Assembly: GCA_025200525.1 (NCBI GenBank)
Contig: CM045761.1
Location: 41,982,190 to 42,046,189, forward strand
Direction: 5' to 3'
DNA from: Camellia lanceoleosa
Taxonomy: Eukaryota; Streptophyta; Magnoliopsida; Ericales; Theaceae
DNA: 64,000 nucleotides
The notes beneath the pieces are model-generated. The model searched no databases, was not told where the DNA came from, and was given only the letters and a program-made list of their open reading frames with translations. The translations under genes and the position numbers were made by a program. Positions 56,370-64,000 of the stretch are shown in pieces (the stretch's first letter is position 1; the number at the start of each line of letters is the position of its first letter).

Positions 56370-56930
56370 TGAACTGATTCCAATGGCAGATGGGTCAAAC
56401 TGATCCACACTTCTAACGGCTTTGCTAGTCTTGATGCCCACAGACCATTCCTGCAAAAAGGTCCAAAAGGGGAGGTAATCCCCCGGTGGACCCTCTGACG
56501 ATCGAGTTAGAATAGGAGAGATTGACTATGTAAAGAGAGGAAGAGGGAAAAATGAAGAACTTAACCTCTAATGCGTCTTGAAAACTTTCTTATATCCTTT
56601 GCTCAACATTTCCTTGTCCACTTCGGACTGTCGTGTTAGCCGAAAGTCTATATTTTAGTTTGCATTGTTCATGGTGAATTTGTCTCCTCCGACATGAAGG
56701 GGTTGTAGTATTTAATGCTGTGAGCGCTTCATTAATGGCTGATGTGTGGTGCAATAACTTTGTAGGATCTTTGTCTGCTTACATGTCTAGGCCTCTGTTT
56801 GGCAAGTGCTTGAATGTTATTGGTCTTGACCTAGTGTTGATTTCTCAGAGTTACTAGGCTTTGATCGTTGGGATGTGGACTGCGCCTTGATCCGTGGGTT
56901 GGGCCCTCCTGGGTGTCTATCAGTATCAGC
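56370..56930 (-). mobile_element. possible LTR fragment
   Basis: GACCCTCTGACGATCGAGTTAG at about 56488-56510 closely resembles GGGCTCTCTGACGATCAAGT in the LTR of Element 2 (about 44235), and the segment ends in GGGCCCTCCTGGGTGTC. This suggests a diverged LTR of a related element, but neither terminus nor a target duplication is clear. Confidence 0.35.
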
Positions 56931-57298
56931 ATTCATAAAAAATTTCAACTTGGTTTAAATTGGAAAGTTAATCTCAGGGTGACTTATGACAATATCACAA
57001 ACGTATTGATTTTTGTGAGATTCATGCGAATTGTCAATCCCACATAAATCAAGGAGTGTCCCTTATGGTAGTAGTGTCACAAATATATTTTGCCCGTTCA
57101 TTTTAGTGAGAGGCATATGAGTCTCGTGTGAATTGTACAAAAATAAAAATTAAAATATATTTGTGATATTATTACATCAGTGTCACCAATAACAATGAAT
57201 AACTACTCATTTAAAGTACAAAACAAAACATCAAATTCTCTAATGAGTACTGACCATGGCAAACATCGATCCTTGAGGTTTGTGTGGACGAGTAATGT
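56931..57298. other. spacer, nothing recognised
   Basis: AT-rich sequence containing two weak repeats of GT(C/A)ACAAA(C/T)(A/G)TATT. No coding content. Confidence 0.45.
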
Positions 57299-58163
57299 AA
57301 CGGTATATTTGTTTGGACGGATTGGATAAAGGGGGATTGGAATCCACCGGACTGTTAGTCTTGAGACACATTGTCCCCGGACTATTTGGTTAGACATGAT
57401 TTGTATCTCATATTTGTTTAGTTATGAGATTAGATGTTAGGAAAATACTATTTGGTTGGATAGGATATGAATTCTATGTTTGTTTGGGATATTATGAAAA
57501 ATGATAAATGTTCAAATGACTATTTTACCATTTTCAATTATTTGCTAAGTAATAGCAATATTAAACATGTCTTTAATATTTTAATTATTTTTAACTAGAT
57601 TAAATAAAAATTTATTTTATTTCATTTTTTACACAATTAAATAAATTTATTTTTTAACAATTAAATAAATAAAATATCAATAAAAATATATGTTATTTTT
57701 TAATTAAAATTTTAAATAAATTTATTTTAAAAAATAATAATTAAATAATGAAATTAAATAAAACATCTATTAATATTTAAATAATGAAATTAAATAAAAT
57801 ATAAATAAAATTTTAAAATAAAACATCAACAAAAAATTATTTTAAAAAATTAAATAAATAAAACATCAACAAAAATTAAATAAAATTATTTTATTTTTAA
57901 ATTGAGACATTTAAATTTTATTGAATTTTATTAAATATAATAAATAATTAAATAGTAGACGGTCAAAATGGTCATTTCACTACCTAATCCCATATCCCCC
58001 TGTCTCTCCATTTGTGTCCTACCCCCTCTATGGAACATAATAGTCCAATGAATTTGGAACTAATAGTTTGGTACAAAATTTGTGAACCAAACAACAGACT
58101 ATTAGTCCGGATGGACTAATAATCCAATTCTACCCCTCAATCTCTCAAAATAAACACCGCCTA
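57299..58163. mobile_element. DNA-transposon-like element with inverted ends, about 0.86 kb
   Basis: The left end CGGTATATTTGTTTGGACGG...GGATTGGAATCCACC and the reverse complement of the right end CGGTGTTTATTTTGAGAG...GAATTGGATTATTAGTCC are similar, with GGACTAATAGTC-type palindromes inside both. The centre is extremely AT-rich (AATAAAATTAAATAAA runs). There is no transposase. Superfamily not fixed. Confidence 0.5.
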
Positions 58164-58261
58164 AGGGATCTCATTGAGTCCATTATAAAAAAATGTCTGC
58201 AACGTCTTTGAATGCAATTTTAGTTTTAAAAAAAAATCATCCGTTGTTTTGATGATAATTT

Positions 58262-58495
58262 GAGTTATGGTGTTGTTTGGTGCAGCTTACTATAAATTAA
58301 AAGTTGATAATCAAAAAGCAGAAATTAAAAACACCCATTTCTCAGTTTCTAAATAATCATTTTTTTAGCTTATTTAAGCTATTTCTGCCTAAAAAACTGT
58401 AAGCAAAAGCTGCACCAAACAGTCTGTCACAAATTCTCAAATTAAAATAAGCTATAATCACCTCCTATGATTCACACCAAACACCCCCATAACTC
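58262..58495. mobile_element. MITE, 0.23 kb
   Basis: Left end GAGTTATGGTGTTGTTTGGTG; the reverse complement of the right end is GGAGTTATGGGGGTGTTTGGT. An inner pair GGTGCAGCTT/AAGCTGCACC is also present. The shape is that of a Tourist/hAT-like MITE. The target duplication is obscured by the palindromic TTA/TAA edge. Confidence 0.65.
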
Positions 58496-58617
58496 CCCGA
58501 TGCAAAAAAAAAAAACCCACATTGTTGTTGATATTATTATTTGTTGTACAAATTGTGTAGTCAAACAAGATAAATAGATTCATGATTAATCAAATTACAT
58601 AATAGAATAAGAAAACA

Positions 58618-59634
58618 TGTTGAATATTACAACTATAGAAATACACAATACGATAAAAGGTAAAGAAAGCAAACCGAAGCCTGTGTGATACCACAGTGTC
58701 CTTAAAACAGATTAGCCGCCTCACCATGGGTGCTAGAGGTATGTTGACTTCTGTCTCCCAGGATACGACGGTCAAAACCAGCTAATGCAGAAGCACCTTC
58801 TGAATAGCTTCGGTGAACTTGATAATGGTTGCACTCTCTCTAACAAGAACCAAAGAAGGGACTAGCAAAAAAAGATTAAAAAAATTTCTTTGGTGTAAAA
58901 CCATCTCCTACTCTTTATCAAAACACCATCTTCATTTTTCATCAAAAAACTCCCAAAATTATCCTTTATTAAGCTGGAGGAGAAAGGCCTCTATTTATAC
59001 AAGTACGGGAATCCCTAGCCATAAAGGCTATACATCAATAGGGCTATCAAATGCCATTAACCAAGGCCATCAATTTTAGCCATTAGGGTTAAAGTTACTA
59101 AGGTTGAAAACCTATGACCACTAATATGGTCATCAACTCCATCATCAAAAGATGAGAGTTATAAAGGTTTAAACCTCTCATGTGCTTAATATATACAAAT
59201 AAATATGTATATAATGATGTTTGAATAAACCAACTAGATGGGTCACACAATGGATACCAATGTTGGGTTACAACCCGATCCAAACCCCATTCTCAAACAC
59301 ACGTACAAGCTAAGCCCAACACAACATAACTTAGCTCAAGCTTAAGATTAAATCCAAGTCTAAGTCCAAGACCAAACCCAACACATGCACAAGTACAAGT
59401 ACAAGTCTAGGCCCAGTCTAAACTAAGACTAAGCCCAAATCTAAACCCAACTTTTATTGATGCCCACTTTATAAAACAATTCTCATTCACAACTCAGTGG
59501 TTTCGGCCCATCAATTTTATATTATAATCTTCTCACTTGAGAGAATACAAAACCACTCAGACCCACTTCAACTGACGGTTGGGTCCCACTTTAATTTTGA
59601 ATTAAAGTTGTCAAAAACCCATTATTTTCCAACA
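58618..59634 (-). mobile_element. Copia 3' LTR
   Basis: About 1,017 bp. On the minus strand it starts TGTTGGAAAATAATGGG (59634) and ends ATATTCAACA (58618), giving TGTTG...CAACA ends. A TATA box TATAAATAGAGG lies at about 59000-58989 with a downstream leader. The start is firm because ATTGCCCACATG, the reverse complement of a Copia-type polypurine tract, lies next to it. The end rests on the matching termini only. Confidence 0.75.
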
Positions 59635-60192
59635 ATTGCCCACATGAATAAAATTGGCTGAATAAAGAAAAACGGACAACGCTTAACAACAAAGACTTGG
59701 AGAGAGAGCATACAAAATAATTATGTTTCAGAAAAGGTAGCTGTTGGCCTTAAACCTTTCGTAGTGAAGGCCTATCGGATTTACTGGCTGACCAGTGAAC
59801 GTGATGTCTTGAACTGTTCTGCCATTTGTGTAAATCAAGACAATAGATCTCACATTGGAGTTACTCCAACCATTATTCTTGTTCTCACTGGTGTGTCCGG
59901 TTTGGCCCTGGAACACTAGCCTGGTTCAGTGAGTGTTTATAAAGAATCCAGCCTTGTCAATTCTTAAAGAAGCGGCCCTACTTCGCACTCACATAGGTGA
60001 CCTACATAAGGTATCTCTCTATACCACGGTTGACTATTCACAACACTTGGGTCATTAAAAGCATCAACTTAACCTCCCACCCCACAGGGTGTCACTGTAT
60101 AAAGGAATAGCCAAGAAGATTTATCTCCATAGTGACTCATCCGTTATATGCAATTAGGTTGTCCCTTTGAACCTAGATCTTGGGATCTCCAG
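59635..60192 (-). other. Copia 3' untranslated region
   Basis: Non-coding sequence between the RNase H stop and the LTR. Nothing else is recognised. The small ORF at 59728-59916 looks accidental. Confidence 0.55.
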
Positions 60193-61775
60193 TCAACTAG
60201 GTTGGGTTTTCCATTCCGGTAACATTACAAAAGGCCTTAACCCCATTTCTCTTGACGACGTTTCTACTAACTCTCGAGTTAACCCTTTGGTTAACGAATC
60301 CACAATGTTGTCCTTAGACTTTACATAGTCTAGAGAGACAACTTCATTAGAGAGCGGTTGTCGTATGGAATTATATCTAAGATGGATATGTCCAGACTTT
60401 CCATTATATATATGACTCTGTGCCCGTCCAATTGCCGATTGGCTATCACAATGAATACAGATAGCAGGCACAGGTTTCGGCCAATGTGAAATATCCTCAA
60501 CGAACTGGCAAAGCCATTCAGCCTCTTCAGTTGCTTTATCCAACACAATAAACTCAGATTCTATCGTTGATCTCGATATACACGTTTGCTTGGAAGATTT
60601 CCAAGACACGATTGCCTCTCCAAGGGTAAACACATAACCACTAGTAGATTTGGAGTCGTTTATATCAAATATCCAATTAGCGTCACTATGCCCCTCTAGT
60701 ATCGCTGGGTATCTGGTATAATGCAGCCCATAATCCTGAGTGTGGCGTAGATAACCTAACACACGCATAATACCTCTCCAATAAGTGGCATTTGAATTAC
60801 TCGTGTATCTACTAAGCCTGCTAACAAAGTAGGCTATATCTAGTCTTGTACAACTCATCAGATACATCAAACTTCCAATGACCCAAGAATATTCTAGCTG
60901 AGAGACACTCTCACCATTATTCTTGGTCAAGTGTAGAATCACATCTACCGGTGTCCTAAACACACTTGTATTTGATTTACTAAATTTCTCAAGTATTTTC
61001 TCAACATAGTGAGATTGAGAAAGCACAATACCATCAGATGTTCTGGTAATCTTAACACCCAAAATACATCTGCAAGGCCCATATTTTTCATGTCAAACTT
61101 AGAGTTTAACAACCTCTTGGTAGTTCGAATCATCTCATCATTACTACCAACAATGAGTATGTCATCTATGTATAGATACAAAATGACATAACCTTTGTCA
61201 GTGTCTTTAGTATATACGCATTTGTCATACTCATTGATTCTAAATTCATTTGATAACATAGCGTTTGTCAAGCATCTCATGCCATTGCTTAGGCGCTTGT
61301 TTCAAACTATATAATGACTTGACAAGCTTGCAAACTTTCTTATTTTTCCCTGGAACTGAAAACCCCTCAGGTTGTTCCATGTGGATTTCTTCATCTAAAT
61401 CTCCATTTAAGAAAACTGTCTTTACATCTATCTGATGTATCTCTGGACCACATAAAGCGGTTATTGCAATCACCATGCAAATGGATATAATCCTTGTCAC
61501 AAGTGAATACGTATCAAAGCAATCCAGGCCTTCTCTCTACATGTATCATTTGATAACTAGCCTAGCTTTATATTTATCAATTGACCCATTAGCTTTCTAA
61601 AGATCCACTTATTCCCCAAGGCCTTACTACTTGGGGTTAGATCAACCAACTCCCAAGTATGGTTCTGTAAGATGGAGTCAATTTCACTCTTAATAGCTTC
61701 TTTCCATAAGGGACTTTCAGGTGAAGTCACGACTTTATGGAAAGTTCGAGGTTCTCCCTCTAACATATAAGTCAA
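60193..61775 (-). pseudogene. Copia reverse transcriptase and RNase H (broken)
   Basis: RT starts in ORF 61775-61557 (SPLWKEAIKSEIDSI, NHTWELVDL, GNKWIFRK). ORF 61500-61246 has IHQIDVKTVFLNGDLDEEI and KSLYSLKQAPKQWHE. ORF 61280-60945 has the catalytic LYIDDILIVGS. ORF 61062-60193 (289 residues) has [30 protein letters not shown] and RNase H with [29 protein letters not shown] and [18 protein letters not shown] and D of RNase H are retained. At least three frameshifts separate the ORFs, and the first splits ordinary RT motifs near 61530. Confidence 0.93.
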
Positions 61776-62160
61776 GAAGTCCGGGCCAAAGGACTTGGCA
61801 ATCCTAATCCTCTTGCTCTTTCTTGGCTCATCTACTTCCTTAGCTTGATCATCAACTTGATCAACTAAGTGATCATCTGTTTGATCAGCTATGTGATCAT
61901 TGTCACTTTCAAAACTCTTTCATGGAACTCGGAATACATTTTCAAAGAAAGATTCATTTCTTGATTCCATGATAGTATTCTTGTGTATATCTGGAATAAC
62001 ATATTTAACCACAAGAAATCGATGTGCACTGCTATATTGTGCATAACTATTGAATACAAAGTCAACGGGTTTTTAGGCTTATCCTAACCCTCTTGAGTTT
62101 AGGTATTCCCACCTTTTGTATGACACCTCGACATTTGTAAAACTTATACAAAGGCTTTTG
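61776..62160 (-). pseudogene. Copia integrase C-terminal tail and linker (broken)
   Basis: The minus strand at about 61990-61925 encodes IHKNTIMESRNESFFENVF, the familiar end-of-integrase motif of plant Copia elements. Upstream (62160-62000) fragments such as KGGN...DKPKNPL and the YRFLVVK-like stretch are split by frameshifts. Beyond 62160 the integrase core is absent. Confidence 0.75.
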
Positions 62161-62302
62161 GCCTTTTCCAAAAATTCATTTAGGGTCTTTAAACAATTCC
62201 TTGTGTTACAATGATTATGAAACTCTCAAAATCATATCACTAGAATATCTTCAACCAAATTAGGCACCCAAACGTATTTGGTCCAACCTATCATTCTGAA
62301 GC

Positions 62303-62725
62303 CAATAGTCTTACTATTAGGAAACACAAATCCAGTGTTCAATAGTCTACTATTCAGAACTTCATAACATGACCAGTAGTCTTATTACTAGGAATCGCTA
62401 ATTTCTCAACATGTGGTCAGTAGACTTTCTACTACTAGGAATCATAATGTCTTAACCTGTGATCAGTAGTCCCTTTACTACTAGGAAACACAACGTCTTA
62501 ACATAGGATCAATAGACTCTTTCATTACTTGAAATCATCATGTCTTGACATATGATCAGTAGCCTCTCCACTACTACGAACCATCATGTCTTGACGTGTG
62601 ATTAGTAATCTGTTCACTACTAGGAATCACAATCTCATAACTGTGTAGCTAGTAGTCTAACACCTTCTAGGAACCACCAGTTTTCGATCTCTGTGATTAG
62701 TGATCTTATACTCACTAGAAGCCAC
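62303..62725. repeat. tandem array, about 55 bp units, inside the Copia element
   Basis: Roughly eight diverged units share AGTAGTCT..TACTACTAGGAATCAC followed by AATGTCTTAAC(A/G)TGTGATC. AGTAG and CTACT arms within each unit are complementary. The array lies exactly where protease and integrase would be expected. Confidence 0.85.
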
Positions 62726-62909
62726 CAAATTAAGAATATATTTGGAATTTAAAAATTCAAAAATATATTCACCCACCTTAACGGGTTGTCTCATCTTTTC
62801 TTTCAAGCAAAGACACATAACAATCAAAATGCTATAATTGACATAAGGATAACATACTAATTGTTTCTGATTAATTCAGAGATATTATCATGCAATCTTA
62901 TGATTTCCT

Positions 62910-63008
62910 TTAATCACACTTGATCTCTCTAGATCTTCTTTTAAGAATCTCGCAAGGCTTAACGTTGTCAGGTGGAACAACATTTCTGTTGTCACCTCTT
63001 GAAGTCAT
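62910..63008 (-). pseudogene. possible Copia gag start (33 codons)
   Basis: Begins MTSRGDNRNVVPPDNVKP directly after TGATTTTTCAG and ends at a stop after 32 residues. The position, following a long leader, is right for a gag start, and VVPP-type beginnings are common in Copia gag. Little else supports it. Confidence 0.3.
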
Positions 63009-63012
63009 TTCT

Positions 63013-64000
63013 GAAAAATCACAACAAAATTTCATTATTCTATTTTTCTAGAAATTAATCTTAACACTCAGAAAATCCACAGTTGGAAATTTAATTCAAA
63101 ATTAGTCTCACCACTTAACCTAGAATCGAACATGGTCAAGAATGTTCCCAAGAAGATTGGAGGGGTCACATTGGTCCCACTTAAAACCCAGTTAACCTTT
63201 TGACAAAACTTTTAAGAGCATGTTGACTCTCAGTCCATGGGAAACAAATTTAAAATTAAGTTTTCTAGGAGATAAACCAGGTTATAACAAACCAATTCCC
63301 AAGCAAACAAAATTTGCTACCAGAACTATACCACTCATAAAAATTAACCGGTACTCCCGGAACTGAGCCTATGATTTCTGAATAAAGCTTAGAGATATTT
63401 TAGCTAATGATAAAATTTGGTTTTTTTTCTCAAAACCATAACACTTTGGAAATAATTAGATTGTAAACCAAAATACTTTGGAAATAATCAGATTATAATC
63501 AAAGATTCTTTTCAAACTTGGATTTTCAACACTTTGGGAATAAAATAATTAAACCCAAAGACTTTTGCAAACCCCAAAGTTTTGAAACCAAATCCGTCTT
63601 AGTTGTCATTTCTGAACAAATAAGAATTACTCTTTAGCCAAGGCTAAACCCTTTGGTTTCTATTACAAAAAACCAAACCAAGTTCTAAACTTTACAAGCA
63701 ATTTAAAATTGCTAACAAACATTACAAGCAATGAAAAAAAATTGCTACAATAATACAAGCAAATAAAATTCTTTTACCAATACAAGCAAACAAACTTGTT
63801 TCTACACATTGGTAAATGAACCAAATTAAAACTCAAGCAAACAATTGCTTCAAATAAAAGACGAGTAAACCAATCCAATTGAGGATTGTAAGTAGTCCAA
63901 AAATTGCACTCCAAAATTCTATTAATTTGAATTTGTATTGTTTCCATTTCCTTTCGCATAGGTATGCCTACAAAGAAAGTTAATAACAAATCACAACATA
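63013..64000 (-). other. Copia leader region, repeat-rich
   Basis: Non-coding. It repeats CCAAA(A/G)TACTTTGGAAATAAT (63430-63540) and ACAAGCAA(A/T)..AAATTGCTAC-like phrases (63690-63850). It probably lies between the primer site, which is beyond the window, and gag. No 5' LTR is visible before 64000. Confidence 0.5.

Larger units (their letters stand above)
58618..64000 (-). mobile_element. Copia retrotransposon, minus strand, internally deleted, 5' LTR outside window
   Basis: Read leftwards from 64000: a long leader, a possible gag start (63008), a repeat array, the end of integrase, RT, RNase H, a 3' untranslated stretch and the 3' LTR (58618-59634). RT before RNase H with integrase upstream is the Copia order. 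Gag, protease and nearly all of integrase are missing, their place being taken by a tandem array. The element is defective. Confidence 0.85.

Noticed and set aside
58813..59079. 88-codon ORF near the Copia LTR
   Set aside because: It lies inside the LTR opposite its promoter and leader and lacks any recognisable domain.

Overview
This is a flowering-plant nuclear window, probably a eudicot. It is AT-rich and I see no intact host gene, rRNA or tRNA. Almost all of it is nested transposable elements plus one endogenous pararetrovirus. The plant assignment rests on Tat-lineage Gypsy elements with a second RNase H and antisense extra genes, Ogre-like LTRs, plant hAT/Tourist-type MITEs and a florendovirus-like insertion.

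Layout. 1-3180: the 3' part of a Gypsy-type LTR with an initiator-tRNA-Met-type primer site and a short non-autonomous internal region. 3181-7869: the 3' end of an Ogre/Tat-like element with tandem repeats, polypurine tract and a 2.95 kb LTR. 7870-9631: a minus-strand Copia LTR remnant, a MITE and AT-rich spacer. 9637-29495: a complete but decayed Tat-lineage Gypsy element (Element 1) with a perfect 5-bp TSD (ACTAT). It holds a 4.2 kb solo LTR between protease and RT, a hAT element inside RT, a hAT element in the 3' LTR, and an antisense plant-mobile-domain gene downstream of integrase. 29596-36752: a minus-strand florendovirus-like insertion flanked by a 50-bp direct repeat. 37090-40678: a solo LTR with TSD GAACG. 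40747-43230: MITEs nested in an inverted-arm repeat. 44112-55445: a second complete Tat-lineage element (Element 2) on the minus strand with TSD ACAAC and a spliced-looking antisense gene on the plus strand. 55446-58617: spacer with MITEs and a possible LTR fragment. 58618-64000: the 3' half of a minus-strand Copia element, internally deleted, with a tandem array where gag, protease and most of integrase should be.

The retroelement and viral coding regions are all broken by stops and frameshifts. Each LTR element follows its usual logic: LTR promoter, primer site, gag, protease, RT/RNase H, integrase, polypurine tract, LTR. The most interesting material is the pair of antisense genes in the two Tat elements. 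One has a TATA box and a cluster of ACGT-core sites. The other has three GT-AG introns, two of which join the reading frame exactly.

All identifications come from reading the sequence and recalling family hallmarks. No searches were run.
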